Origin: Acetatifactor aquisgranensis
GTDB lineage: Bacteria; Bacillota; Clostridia; Lachnospirales; Lachnospiraceae
DNA length: 64,000 nucleotides
Assembly (NCBI RefSeq): GCF_943193215.1
Contig: NZ_CALPDH010000024.1
Span: 31,007 to 95,006, forward strand
Direction of reading: 5' to 3'
Under the pieces are notes generated by a model that worked only from the letters and a program-made list of their open reading frames with translations, was not told the DNA's origin and did no database searches. Both the position numbers and the translations under genes were made by a program. Shown here in pieces: positions 37,122-46,013 of this stretch (within the stretch, counting starts at the first letter, position 1; each line of letters begins with the position of its first letter).

Positions 37122-37145
37122 ATTCTACGCTGTTTATAGTATTTT
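37122..37145 (-). promoter_or_regulatory. candidate BlaI-type operator before the 3D-domain gene
   Basis: Twenty-one of 24 positions are the same as at 39075-39098, the promoter region of blaI. The shared core on the minus strand is AAAATACTATAAA, three variable bases, then CGTA. It overlaps the likely -10 region of the 3D-domain gene. Confidence 0.6.
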
Positions 37146-37244
37146 TATATAAAATACAGGGCGGCAACCATACACTGCCGCATTACCGCCCTATACCTTA
37201 TACCTCCGCCTTCTTCTATCTCTCAATAGATAAGATGTAAAGTC

Positions 37245-38622
37245 TCAGTAGACACGATACGAACCATCCACATCTACTGCCGTTCCAGTTCCGTTTTCTA
37301 CGAACACTTTGTAGCTCCCTGACACTGAAACTGAAAAATCATGTGCCACTTTATCTCCCTTTCCCCAAATATACGTCTTCGTTCCATCCGGTTTGATGAT
37401 TCCCACCTTTACGCTTATATTATCCGGCGAAATCCCCATGCTCACAGATATGGTATCCCCTTTCTTGCAGGAGAACGCTTCCGTCTCTGCCGCTTCCCCA
37501 CCGTTTATCGTCCATTCCATTCCGACATAAGACCGTGTAATCCTGTATACCTCCCCAGTCCTGACCACAATCCCCTCTGCATACCCCTCCTCCGTATACT
37601 CCACATAATCGTCCACCCAGGGCACATACTCTTCTTCCTCCTCCACAGTCGTCAAATGATGCAGATACACATACAGATCCGCGCTCTTCACCGTGGCCGC
37701 ATAGGCGGACACGGAGCCTGCCGCATAGACTGCTCCCGCCAGCCCCACTGCTGCCAGCTTCGTCATAAACCCTTTCTTTCTGTTCCTGTTCATTTCCTTC
37801 ACCTTCTCAATCCTTTCTACCAATTCATTTTTGCTTTCCGTCAGCTGTGCCGCCAATGTTCCCTCCGCGGAGAACAGCGCCATGTCCGCTATGACCCGGA
37901 AGTACTGTTTTGCCCCTCCGATGGCACTGCACGCTCTGATGTCACAGGCATATTCGCTCCATTTCTGCACCTCCCGGCACAAAAGCCAGGCCAGCGGATT
38001 GAAAAAGTGCACGGCCCGCAGCAGCAGGATTCCCCATTTCAGAAGCATGGCTCCTTGCAGATAATGTGTGATTTCATGGGTGAAAATCACCTGTAATTCG
38101 TCCTTTTCATAACGCTGTGCCGGTAAGATGACCATTGGGCGCAGCACGCCGCACATACAGGGAGCCGCAAAACAGTAAGAATAGCACACCCGCAGTCTCC
38201 GTCCCTTTCCCCCCAAGGCTCCGGTACGCCTCCTGAAACTGTGTGCGGACTTCCGTCTCACAGGGCATGCAGCTTGAGAGCCTCCGGTGCTGCTGCCAGG
38301 CATCCCGGACCAGGCTCAGCGCAAGCGTCCCTGCCCCCAGAAGCCAGACCGCCAGGAATATCTTGCCAGCCAGGAACAGCCCGTATGACTTGCTGAACAG
38401 ATAGCCATGCCCCAGCTCCCGGTTCACCGCTTTCTGCTTTAAAAACGCATAGGCCGCTGGCAGGAAAAAGCTGATCGCCGTCATCTTCAGCAGCCCGAAT
38501 CCCGCTCTGGCCAGGCCGGCCCTCTCCAGCCCTTGCCAGGCCAGGCGCCAGACCAGGAAGAACAGGCTCCCCGTAAAAGAGGTCAGCAGAATCCCCCAGC
38601 CGAATTCAATCATCCAGTCCAT
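37245..38622 (-). pseudogene. BlaR1/MecR1-type M56 metallopeptidase sensor, frameshifted
   Basis: Together two frames encode a complete BlaR1-like receptor. The first (38622 to about 38200) holds membrane spans (WMIEFGWGILLTSFTGSLFF onward). The second (about 38200 to 37245) holds VILPAQRYEKDELQVIFTHE, the zinc motif HEITH, the NPLAWLLCREVQKWSEYACD helix and an extracytoplasmic C-terminal domain unlike a penicillin-binding sensor (TVEEEEEYVPWVDDY, then a beta-sandwich to VDGSYRVY). The frames switch at a run of six G around 38205; five G would restore the frame. It follows blaI with a 17-base overlap, as in BlaI-BlaR1 operons. It may be a real null or phase-variable allele, or a sequencing error. 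Confidence 0.85.
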
Positions 38623-39031
38623 CCAGAGCCCTCCTGATCTGTTCCTTGTCCTCCTCCGTCATCTCCCTGGCATGGAACAGACCGGCGACCAGCTCCGCCG
38701 GATTCCCCCGGTACCAGAAGTCCATCTCCTCCCGCAGAAGCTTCGCCTTGTAATCCGCCCCGTCTTTGAGCGCTTGGACATAGGACAGCTTTCCCTTTCG
38801 GTAGACCCGGACGAAGCCTTTCCCGGCCAGCTTCAGCAGAAAGGTCTGCACCGTAGTCCTGGCGTAGTCTTTGGCATATTTCACCTTCAGGGCTGTCATC
38901 AGATCCGGTACCGAGATATCCTCCCCCGCGTCCCAGATGGTCTTCATCACTATGGATTCTGAGCCGCTGAGGTTCCTCTCTTCATACGAAAGGGGGTCTT
39001 CCGTTTTTGCTGTTTTTTCCATATTTTCCAT
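38606..39031 (-). CDS. BlaI/MecI/CopY family repressor
   Basis: A 141-residue repressor with an N-terminal winged helix-turn-helix (SGSESIVMKTIWDAGEDISV, then YARTTVQTFLLKLAGKGFVR) and a C-terminal dimerisation region with HAREMTEEDKEQIRRALDGL. In this family the sensor protease BlaR1, or an auxiliary, triggers cleavage between the two parts. The start at 39031 is fixed by GGAGGAG and by the promoter, whose -10 box overlaps earlier in-frame ATGs. It probably represses itself, blaR1 and, from the shared site, the 3D-domain gene. Confidence 0.92.
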   Translation of the reverse strand: MENMEKTAKTEDPLSYEERNLSGSESIVMKTIWDAGEDISVPDLMTALKVKYAKDYARTTVQTFLLKLAGKGFVRVYRKGKLSYVQALKDGADYKAKLLREEMDFWYRGNPAELVAGLFHAREMTEEDKEQIRRALDGLDD

Positions 39032-39074
39032 CTTCTCCTCCGTTTTCCGAATGCCTAACTGTCTGTCTTTTTCC

Positions 39075-39103
39075 ATTTTACGATATTTATAGTATTTTGT
39101 CAA
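39075..39103 (-). promoter_or_regulatory. blaI promoter with overlapping operator
   Basis: Minus strand TTGACA (39098-39103), 17 bp, TAAAAT (39075-39080). The spacer contains an imperfect dyad TACTATAAATATCGTA, a plausible BlaI site. Confidence 0.8.
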
Positions 39104-39349
39104 TAAAAAGGCATCATTTGTATCCGCTCCACCTTTTTCGCCGGCTGCAATTATTATTATCTTTATGAATCATCAGACAGGCCGGCTGCAATTGTGGCTT
39201 GTGCAATTGCAGAGGACATCCTCATCAATGAAGACGCTGACGACATTACCAGCGAAAGTGATTGCTATGCTGAGACTATAACAAAAAATCCAGCCCGGCA
39301 GCCGCGTTCTTCTTTCCTGTTATAGTTTTTCTGCTTTTCTTTTTAAAGG
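39104..39349. other. gap with a possible coding scrap and direct repeat
   Basis: A 13-bp direct repeat GCCGGCTGCAATT occurs twice, about 42 bp apart (near 39139 and 39181). From about 39187 the plus strand reads AIAEDILINEDADDITSESD in frame to a stop, which looks like the tail of a lost gene. There is no intact gene. Confidence 0.4.
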
Positions 39350-39934
39350 CTACATCATCCCGCTGATGAAGATTTCCAGGCCGATGGCAATCAGGATGAT
39401 GCCGCCGAAGATTTGGGCCTTATTGGAAAGCTGCGTCCCGAACCTCTCCCCTATGGCCAGCCCGGCCATACATATCCCAAAGGTGACCGCCGAGATAATC
39501 AGCGCGGCCGCCAGCGCCATCAGCCAGCCGTATTCCGCAATGGTAAAGCCCACGGACAGGGCGTCGATAGAAGTGGCGACACCCTGCACCAGCAGCGCCC
39601 CGATGCCCAGGCCCGGCTTCCCCTGACCGGACTCTCCGTTCCTGATGCCCTCCACCAGCATCTTCCCGCCGATGAATCCCAGGAGCAGCAGCGCAATCCA
39701 CGGAATGCATCTTTCAAACATTTTGAAATACTGCACCACTGTCCGGACGCAAATCCACCCGATCATGGGCATCAGCGCCTGGAATCCGGCGAACACACCG
39801 GCTATGCCGCACATTTTGCCTCTCTTCATGTCCGGCTCGTTCAGGCCGTTGGCCATGGACACCGAAAAAGCATCCATGGCAAGCCCCACCCCAAGCAGCA
39901 CGCTGTTGAAAAAGAAAACAAACCCCCACTCCAT
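39350..39934 (-). CDS. mntP: manganese efflux pump MntP
   Basis: A 194-residue membrane protein with six spans in two LysE-like repeats. The Mn2+-binding Asp pair is visible in GVGLAMDAFSVSMANG (residue 21) and GVATSIDALSVGFTIAEYG (near 124), the diagnostic MntP motifs. It exports Mn2+ to prevent overload. GGGAGGG lies seven bases before the ATG. I looked upstream for a yybP-ykoY Mn2+ riboswitch, which often precedes mntP, and did not recognise one. A promoter-like TTGACT-17-TACAGT lies at about 40022-40050. Confidence 0.93.
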   Translation of the reverse strand: MEWGFVFFFNSVLLGVGLAMDAFSVSMANGLNEPDMKRGKMCGIAGVFAGFQALMPMIGWICVRTVVQYFKMFERCIPWIALLLLGFIGGKMLVEGIRNGESGQGKPGLGIGALLVQGVATSIDALSVGFTIAEYGWLMALAAALIISAVTFGICMAGLAIGERFGTQLSNKAQIFGGIILIAIGLEIFISGMM

Positions 39935-40305
39935 TTTTTATCCCTCCCTGCTCCTTTCGGCGGCTGTCGGCGCAGCCGAAAAGCTCTGCCCCGACCCCGG
40001 CTCTCTTCAAAGCAAAATTTCTCCTCACTGTATCACTTTTCGACAGGAAAGTCAACTGTTTGCCGTCATTTTGGAAAAAACCGGCCCCGACAAGCAGACT
40101 GTGGTCTCCTCTCTGCATTTTCGGATGGTATTCCAGGTTCAGACAAAGCCTCGCATGGAAGTCAGCTTTTCCATCTGATAGGCCAGGACAGACACTGCTT
40201 TCTTTCCCTGAAAAGGAATACTGCGTGGTCGCCGGAGGAAGTTATGGTTTTACATAAGGTAAGCTTTTTTAGTATTGGATACTTCAGAATTGATGCGCAG
40301 ACATT
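39935..40305. other. gap between mntP and MATE gene
   Basis: It contains the mntP leader with a small CGGCTG-6-CAGCCG hairpin near 39960-39985 and the candidate promoter. From 40060 to 40305 nothing recognisable is seen. Confidence 0.5.
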
Positions 40306-41664
40306 TCACTGTGGATTGGCCGGACGCGCTGCATCGATTTTCCTGACGACAGAGCGATACAGGGCTGCCGCAGCCGCAGCCGTAAGGGCTTCCGCAATCC
40401 AAAAGGCATGCCAGACTCCCGCCACGCCGAAAATACGGCTCAGAATCCATGCCGCCGGCAATATGACCGCCACATATCTAAGCAGCGAAATGACAAAGGA
40501 CATCCCGCCGAATCCAAGTCCCTCCAGCGTCCCGCACACCACCACGGATACGGCGGACACCATGAATCCGGCGCAGATGATGCGCAATGCAGACGCTCCC
40601 GCGCTGATTGTATCCCCATTGGACGAAAACATGCCGATCAGGTTCTGCGGAATCAGCAGGCAGAGGGCCGTCCCCAGGACCATCACCAGAAACGCCGAAC
40701 CAAGCGCCGTCCTGAAAATCCCCCGGACACGCCCCATGAGACCGGCGCCATAATTGTACGCCACCAGAGGGCGGATTCCCTGGACAATTCCATTGGCCGT
40801 GAGATAGATAAAGGTCTGAAGCTTATAATAGACCCCCAGAATCAGGATATCCGTCTGGGAAAAAGCCGCCAGAATGGAGTTCAGTACCGTAATCAAAAGC
40901 GAAGGGAGCGCCTGGTTCAGAACCGCCGGTATGCCGATGCCATAAAGCCTCCCCGCAAGCCTGCGGCAGCGCCATCCCTCCGCCAGGGAGAGGTGCAGGC
41001 ACAGCAGGCCTTTCGCCTGGGCAATGAGATAACAGGCGAGCGACACCGCCTGCCCGATGACCGTGGCTGTGGCGGCACCATGAATGCCCATGGCCGGGCA
41101 GGGCCCCAGCCCGAAAATCATGATTGGATCCAGAATGATATTTGTGACGCAGCCTGCAATCATGCTGAACATGGTGATGCGGACACGTCCGATGGCCTGA
41201 AAAAGTTTTTCATAAATCAGGCCGATCTGGCCCACGAACAGGAAGCCGAAGACAATGCGGGCATATTGGATTCCATAGGTGAGAATTTCCCTGTTTTCGG
41301 TAAAGCTCCTGAGAAAAGGCACCGCCGCAGCAAACAGGAGCGCTGTCAGGACAACGGAATGCGCAATGGACAAAAGCAGGCTCAGAGATGCCGCTCCATC
41401 CGCGTTTTTCTGGTTTTCCTCCCCCAGAAGGAAAGCCGTCACCGCATTGGCCCCCACGCCAAACCCGATGCTGACCGCGGCGGCTATATTCTGCAGCGGA
41501 AAGACCAGTGAAATCGCGGTCATGGCGTCCTCGCTGATTTTCGCTATGAAGAAACTGTCCACTATATTGTACAGCGCATTGATGAGCATCGACAATACCA
41601 TCGGCACTGCCATGGACATCACCAAGGGCAGGATTTTTTTCGTTTTCATGTAAGTCTGATCCAT
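40306..41664 (-). CDS. MATE family efflux transporter
   Basis: A 452-residue, 12-span exporter of the MATE family, only distantly similar to the one at 6674-8017. The start segment ILPLVMSMAVPMVLSMLINALYNIVDSFF and the repeated GFGVGANAVTAFLLGE and FAAVISMLLRQ-type positions fit the group. GGAGG seven bases before the ATG at 41664 fixes the start over a GTG at 41673. It is preceded by a consensus promoter and a strong terminator hairpin in the leader, so its expression is probably controlled by transcription attenuation. Confidence 0.92.
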   Translation of the reverse strand: MDQTYMKTKKILPLVMSMAVPMVLSMLINALYNIVDSFFIAKISEDAMTAISLVFPLQNIAAAVSIGFGVGANAVTAFLLGEENQKNADGAASLSLLLSIAHSVVLTALLFAAAVPFLRSFTENREILTYGIQYARIVFGFLFVGQIGLIYEKLFQAIGRVRITMFSMIAGCVTNIILDPIMIFGLGPCPAMGIHGAATATVIGQAVSLACYLIAQAKGLLCLHLSLAEGWRCRRLAGRLYGIGIPAVLNQALPSLLITVLNSILAAFSQTDILILGVYYKLQTFIYLTANGIVQGIRPLVAYNYGAGLMGRVRGIFRTALGSAFLVMVLGTALCLLIPQNLIGMFSSNGDTISAGASALRIICAGFMVSAVSVVVCGTLEGLGFGGMSFVISLLRYVAVILPAAWILSRIFGVAGVWHAFWIAEALTAAAAAALYRSVVRKIDAARPANPQ

Positions 41665-41689
41665 ACGTCGCACCTCCGCAGTAACTCAT

Positions 41690-41739
41690 AAAAAAGCCAC
41701 AGAGCCCGCAGGATTGTCATCCCTGCAGGACTCTGTGGC
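41690..41739 (-). promoter_or_regulatory. leader terminator (attenuator) of the MATE gene
   Basis: A long stem (41696-41712 with 41722-41739) is followed on the minus strand by a T6 run (41690-41695), 25 bp before the start codon and downstream of the promoter. A second small hairpin, CCTGGC-4-GCCGGG, lies earlier in the leader at about 41769-41784. A short open frame of 8 codons follows the transcription start. The aptamer class, if any, was not recognised. Confidence 0.75.
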
Positions 41740-41822
41740 GAAAAAAGATTGCTCTGAAAAATCCACTTCCCGGCATCAGCCAGGTTTTAGTTATGTAACA
41801 GTATTTCTCACATCCATATCCT

Positions 41823-41851
41823 ATTATATTTGCCCTTAAGCGAAATGTCAA
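41823..41851 (-). promoter_or_regulatory. promoter of the MATE gene
   Basis: Minus strand TTGACA (41846-41851), 17 bp, TATAAT (41823-41828): full consensus. The predicted leader is about 150 nt. Confidence 0.9.
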
Positions 41852-41862
41852 ATATTATTCCA

Positions 41863-43310
41863 TTATTTTTTTATGATTTTTTCCCCCTGCACAGTTACTA
41901 ATATCCTGGTTATAGGTGTCTGACCTGAAAGTTTCTCTGCATAATTTTCCGCCTGCTCATATGGAAGATATATCCCATCGGCCGGCGATGATAAAATTCC
42001 GGCTATCAGACAGGGTTCCCAATCTTCTAATTCATCATTGCTTTCTATTTTATCAATATCAACCAGGCAATATTGCCAGTCTATTTCCTGATAGCAATCC
42101 AAAAGCCCTTTTTGCTTTTTTTCTGAAATCTTATGTCCATTCACATCTTCCATCATCGCTATGCTGTTTTCTCCCAAAATCAATACAGGCGTATTTCCTA
42201 CCTGCACTTCATTTGATTCTTTTACTGTCATAATCAATTCTGTCAAATCCACCCCCTGCAAAGAGATTTCCATTGTATAGCCTTCCGCACGGATCTTTGC
42301 CGGAATTTCTATGACAGGCGTAACAGAACGGATACCGGGAATCTGTCCTGCTTCTTCTAAAAATTCTTCATGACCAACTATAATAATGACGAAAACCGAT
42401 ATCTGCCAGGAATTTGTTTCCGCTTCCTCATTCACGGTGAGCGACAAAATCTGTGCCTTTTTAATCTCTGTCCGGAAATCCCGCTCTATCTCATAAGTCT
42501 TTCCCTTTGCATCCTCATATTTTAGGGTGATTGTTCCCTTCACCTCTCCATACTTTTCTTCATCACTTTTCCCCACGTCTGTACCAATCTCCGTCATTGT
42601 CCGTGTTCCTACATAAATGCGCATGGTTCCGGGCCTTTCCGTACCTGCCTCCATATTTCCAATAAATATGTCTTCCATTGGAAATAATCCGGTTCCCGAT
42701 AAGCTGATCCGCACATTATATACACCGGTACGGCTAAGATTCAGCGCCTTAACGCAAAGTTCCTGCGTTTCAGAAGCATATACAAACGGCGGTATCTCTG
42801 CCGCATCCAGTTCCATTTTTATCGGGTAAGCCACAGACAGATTGGCTGTCTCCTGTCCGCTGATTCCCGTTCCCTCTTTATCCTCATAATTAAAATCAAA
42901 AGTCAATGGAATCACGCCGCTTTCCGCATCCGCTGCCACCGCTGCCTCAGTTTGCAGTTCTATTTTTTCTCCGGCCCCGATTTCACATTATACATAGCCT
43001 GTGATTTTCTGCAGTTTCTAAAAAAAGCCGCCATCTGCTCCTGACTGCCCGCTTCTAATTCTTTACCTGATAAATTATAGCTTTCTAATAATATTTGAGG
43101 CGATCGGGTAATCGGTTGTTCCGCAATAGATAAAACTACCCCTTCTTTCCCGACTATGACTGTTCCTTTTTCATCCTCGTATTCCAATTCAAACCCTAAC
43201 GGAATCATACCGCTTTCTGCTTTTGACGCTACTTTAAGATTACCTTCTATATGAATCACTTCTCCAGGGCCAATTTGAGCAAAGTGAAACGACCCTGGTA
43301 TCAGCTGCAA
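41863..43310 (-). pseudogene. CARDB/S-layer-like protein remnant fused to ABC-permease fragment
   Basis: The two frames, 42960-43310 and 41863 to about 43000, each contain one copy of the same roughly 120-residue repeat (IGPGEVIHIEGNLKVASKAE and IGAGEKIELQTEAAVAADAE), typical of CARDB-type surface proteins. They are broken by a frameshift and stop near 42960. The second frame reaches a membrane-span start (NSWQISVFVIIIV) and then jumps directly into HEEFLEEAGQIPGIRSVTPV and YTMEISLQGVDLTELIM, which resembles the extracytoplasmic domain of an FtsX/MacB-type permease. A deletion appears to have joined two neighbouring genes of one export operon. No signal peptide is left. Confidence 0.65.
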
Positions 43311-43341
43311 AACAGAGCCTGTAGAAACAGCTAGCGAGCAT

Positions 43342-43728
43342 ATGGGAGAAGAATTTACCCTCTTTCTGCCAATGTCAAAACAGAGTAGACTTTGTGACTA
43401 TTTGGACGAGGCCGGGGAACCCGTATATGAATTTAGCTGTTTTGTTGAGTCTAATGTTGCTTACTCTATCGACAATCCGAAACTGGTATCGGTAGCAGAG
43501 AGAGATAAGGCGCTGCTGACCTATAAAGAAGAAATGCAGAATTACTTGAATGGACTAAGCGAAACTGAAATAACAGACGGTGATGTCAAAACAATGCTCA
43601 TAGATAAGTCTGCTGAACTTGCAAATAGCTTGTCTACCGAAAATATGAAACTATCACCTTGTGAAATTTATATGCTTGATATCAACGACGCAGGAACAGA
43701 AATTCCCGCCTTCCAAGCGATTTTCTGA
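43342..43728 (+). CDS. hypothetical protein, probably 5'-truncated
   Basis: A 128-residue soluble, acidic protein I do not recognise. It has many Glu, Asp and Ser residues, a predicted helical middle (RDKALLTYKEEMQNYLNGLS) and ends SPCEIYMLDINDAGTEIPAF. There is no good ribosome binding site before the ATG, and a stop lies just upstream in frame. It directly abuts the broken CARDB gene head-on, so it is probably the 3' part of a larger gene cut by the same deletion. A strong terminator follows. Confidence 0.5.
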   Translation: MGEEFTLFLPMSKQSRLCDYLDEAGEPVYEFSCFVESNVAYSIDNPKLVSVAERDKALLTYKEEMQNYLNGLSETEITDGDVKTMLIDKSAELANSLSTENMKLSPCEIYMLDINDAGTEIPAFQAIF

Positions 43729-43748
43729 AGTCTGCCTGCGGAAACGGC

Positions 43749-43789
43749 AGACCGCCGCATATGACACTGCGCCATAGCGGCGGTCTTTA
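43749..43789 (+). terminator. intrinsic terminator
   Basis: A 10-bp GC-rich stem (AGACCGCCGC at 43749-43758 with its complement at 43777-43786) is followed by TTTA. Nearly the same palindrome occurs at 56670-56704. Confidence 0.75.
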
Positions 43790-43825
43790 CATGATTAGTG
43801 GCATTTCATCATAAGAATCGTAATC

Positions 43826-44017
43826 CTATTTGTCAGTCGGCACATTTGCCATTCTCAGGCATTGAACCATTTTTATCCATTCAATATCCGAATCCGAATA
43901 CTGCATGTATTTCTGGCTTGTCCGGGCAATCTGCGGCAATAGCTGTTCCTTTTCATAATACCTTAATGCTGCTGTCGATAATCCCGTCATTTCTGCTGCT
44001 TCTTTTGCTGAATACAT
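43826..44017 (-). CDS. MerR-type HTH protein, C-terminally truncated
   Basis: Sixty-three residues containing the complete MerR DNA-binding region: YSAKEAAEMTGLSTAALRYY and SDSDIEWIKMVQCLRMANVP. A normal MerR regulator would continue with a dimerisation helix and ligand domain, but a stop occurs here just after the winged helix. AAGGTGG lies before the ATG. It sits 85 bp downstream of the ABC-F gene in the same direction. It may still bind DNA, but is more likely a remnant. Confidence 0.7.
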   Translation of the reverse strand: MYSAKEAAEMTGLSTAALRYYEKEQLLPQIARTSQKYMQYSDSDIEWIKMVQCLRMANVPTDK

Positions 44018-44101
44018 ATAAATCCACCTTTCCCTGTTATCATAAACTATGAAGTGCGCTTCAAGTCAACAGCAATATTATGATATGCTTCCTCTTTCTG
44101 G

Positions 44102-45637
44102 TTAACTCCGTTTTTCTATATCAATTATCCGTTGCGCCCATTCCCTGTAAAAATTTTCCTCATGGGAAACAAGGAGAACTGTACCGGCAAATTCCGCCAA
44201 TGCAGTTTTCAGCATCTCTTTTGCCTGAATATCCAAATGGTTCGTCGGCTCGTCCAGTATCAAAAAATTACACGGCTTTAGCGTCAGCATACACATCTTT
44301 ACTTTAGCCTGCTCACCGCCGCTTAGCGTTCCAACAGGCTGCATGGCATGTTTACTTGAAATGCCGCACAGGGCAAGGGCTTTGCGGACTTCCTTCATTA
44401 CCATATCAGGATAGCTGTCTGAAACAATCTGTATAGGAGTTCTTGCTGTATCTTCCCATATCAAATCCTGTTCAAAATATCCTATTGTAACCTGATCCGA
44501 AAATATGTAATGTCCATGCATGGATGGGATCTGTCCTACCAGTGTTTTCAATAAAGTGGATTTCCCAACCCCATTGAACCCCGTTATCACTACTTTCTGT
44601 CCGCCCTTTATTGTAAAATCGACCTCAGATAAAACCGGATGATAATAACCTACCGATAAGTCCTTTACTAAAAGGTGTTCTGTATTTGTGAACGATACTT
44701 CCGGGAAACGGAAATAAGGCGTTATCTCTTTTCGATCCAATGCCTCCATCTTCTCCATTCGCTCAAGTTGTTTTCTGCGTCCTCTGGCCATTTTAGATTT
44801 TCTTCCGGCAATATTTTTACGGATGAATTCCTCTGTCTTCTGAATCTCCTTCTGTTGGATTGAATACCGATGCACATAATCTTCCCTCAGAAGCGTTTTC
44901 TTTCTTAGAAATTCAGAATACGTCCCATAATACTTTGTGATACTGCCATTGTCGATATCGCATATCCGGTCTGCGGTTTTCTCCAGAAATGCGTAGTCAT
45001 GCGATACTACCATAAATGCATTATCCAAGCCTGACAAGTAATCCGAAAGCCATGTAATATGTTCTTGATCTAAAAAATTGGTTGGCTCATCAAGCAAGAG
45101 AACATCTGGTTTCTCAAGAAGTAATTTTGCCAGTATCACTTTTGCTCTTTGGCCGCCGCTCATTTTATCAATCGGTCTGTCCAGCCCTATTGCCAGCAAC
45201 CCCAAGCCATTAGCCACTTGTTCAATCTGTGTATCAATCGAATAGAAATCATGGATTTCAAGCTGCTCCTGATGCTTCGCCGCGAGGCTAAGATACTCCA
45301 TATTTCCCATAGCTGCCCTTTCATAAGCCATTGTCATTTCTCTTTCAAGTTGGTATAGCCTTGAAAATGCTGATTTCAAAAAAGACTGCATTGTCAAGCT
45401 CTTTTCTATCTCTGCATATTGATCGAGGTATCCGACTGATATATTCGGCTGCCAGACAACACGGCCGGCATCCGGCATAATCTGTTCCGTACAAATTTTG
45501 ATCAATGTACTTTTTCCGGTTCCATTTTGTCCCACAACTCCAATATGCTCACCTCTATTCAATGAAAAACCCGCATTTTTATAAAGCAGATTTTCTCCAA
45601 AAGAATGAGTCAAGCCTTCAATATCCAATAAGCTCAT
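44102..45637 (-). CDS. ABC-F family ATPase (ribosome protection type)
   Basis: A 511-residue soluble protein with two ATPase domains and no membrane segment. The first site shows GQNGTGKST, MSGGQRAKV and LLLDEPTNFLD; the second GFNGVGKST, LSGGEQAKV and LILDEPTNHLD. The charged linker between them (KNIAGRKSKMARGRRKQLER) is the part that enters the ribosome in antibiotic-resistance ABC-F proteins such as Vga, Lsa, Msr and VmlR. The likely role is protection from macrolide, lincosamide, pleuromutilin or streptogramin drugs. The start at 45637 (MSLLDIEGLTHSF) matches family N-termini. The gene is more A+T-rich than its neighbours and its long leader has attenuator features, as in inducible ABC-F genes. 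Confidence 0.9.
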   Translation of the reverse strand: MSLLDIEGLTHSFGENLLYKNAGFSLNRGEHIGVVGQNGTGKSTLIKICTEQIMPDAGRVVWQPNISVGYLDQYAEIEKSLTMQSFLKSAFSRLYQLEREMTMAYERAAMGNMEYLSLAAKHQEQLEIHDFYSIDTQIEQVANGLGLLAIGLDRPIDKMSGGQRAKVILAKLLLEKPDVLLLDEPTNFLDQEHITWLSDYLSGLDNAFMVVSHDYAFLEKTADRICDIDNGSITKYYGTYSEFLRKKTLLREDYVHRYSIQQKEIQKTEEFIRKNIAGRKSKMARGRRKQLERMEKMEALDRKEITPYFRFPEVSFTNTEHLLVKDLSVGYYHPVLSEVDFTIKGGQKVVITGFNGVGKSTLLKTLVGQIPSMHGHYIFSDQVTIGYFEQDLIWEDTARTPIQIVSDSYPDMVMKEVRKALALCGISSKHAMQPVGTLSGGEQAKVKMCMLTLKPCNFLILDEPTNHLDIQAKEMLKTALAEFAGTVLLVSHEENFYREWAQRIIDIEKRS

Positions 45638-45683
45638 GTGAATCACATTCCTTTCATTTTTCATAATATACTGCCAAAAATAC

Positions 45684-45727
45684 AAAAAGCAGAAAGCACC
45701 TGTACACATCCGTGTACTGCCTTCTGC
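45684..45727 (-). promoter_or_regulatory. leader terminator (attenuator) of the ABC-F gene
   Basis: A long hairpin bounded by GCAGAA (45689-45694) and TTCTGC (45722-45727), with an inner GTACAC/GTGTAC stem, is followed on the minus strand by T5 (45684-45688). It lies 47 bp before the start codon. A second hairpin, 45758-45769 with 45774-45785, precedes it. Confidence 0.75.
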
Positions 45728-45860
45728 CTCTATGGTTCCAAGCCCCCTATGGCAAAAGGCTACAGACAAAACATTGTCCATAGCCTTTCTTACGCTCAAT
45801 CTGCATACGGAAAATAAACAATAAACATACTGGCATACAGTATCTCTATTGTTTCATTTC

Positions 45861-45916
45861 CCGATGAAATCCAAATGCGTTATCTATACGCTATACTCTG
45901 CACAATGTTTCATCGG
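45861..45916 (-). promoter_or_regulatory. leader hairpin overlapping the leader peptide end
   Basis: A perfect 9-bp stem (CCGATGAAA at 45861-45869 and TTTCATCGG at 45908-45916) encloses an inner GCGT/ACGC hairpin. It overlaps the last third of the leader peptide, as expected for ribosome-stalling control. Confidence 0.65.
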
Positions 45917-45973
45917 AATGGATTGTACAGAGTCCAGTTTCCTCTTAGGTTGGTTCGTCAAATAGAAATTCAT
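45884..45973 (-). CDS. putative 29-residue leader peptide of the ABC-F gene
   Basis: An open frame MNFYLTNQPKRKLDSV... of 29 codons starts at the first ATG after the transcription start and has GGAAGGGGAAG upstream. Its 3' end lies in the hairpin at 45861-45916. Ribosome stalling on such peptides induces ABC-F and erm genes. Function here is inferred from position only. Confidence 0.5.
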   Translation of the reverse strand: MNFYLTNQPKRKLDSVQSIPMKHCAEYSV

Positions 45974-46013
45974 GCCACTTCCCCTTCCTTTGGTGAATAA
46001 CTTCACCTCCGTC

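Noticed and set aside
38190..38220. Programmed frameshift in blaR1
   Set aside because: A +1 shift would be needed. The site is not a standard -1 slippery heptamer in the first frame, and there is no clear stimulating structure.
39935..40060. yybP-ykoY Mn2+ riboswitch before mntP
   Set aside because: The expected conserved loops are not seen; only a simple hairpin is present.
43826..44017. MerR fragment as a complete small regulator
   Set aside because: It stops directly after the winged helix; a functional MerR dimer needs the following coiled helix.
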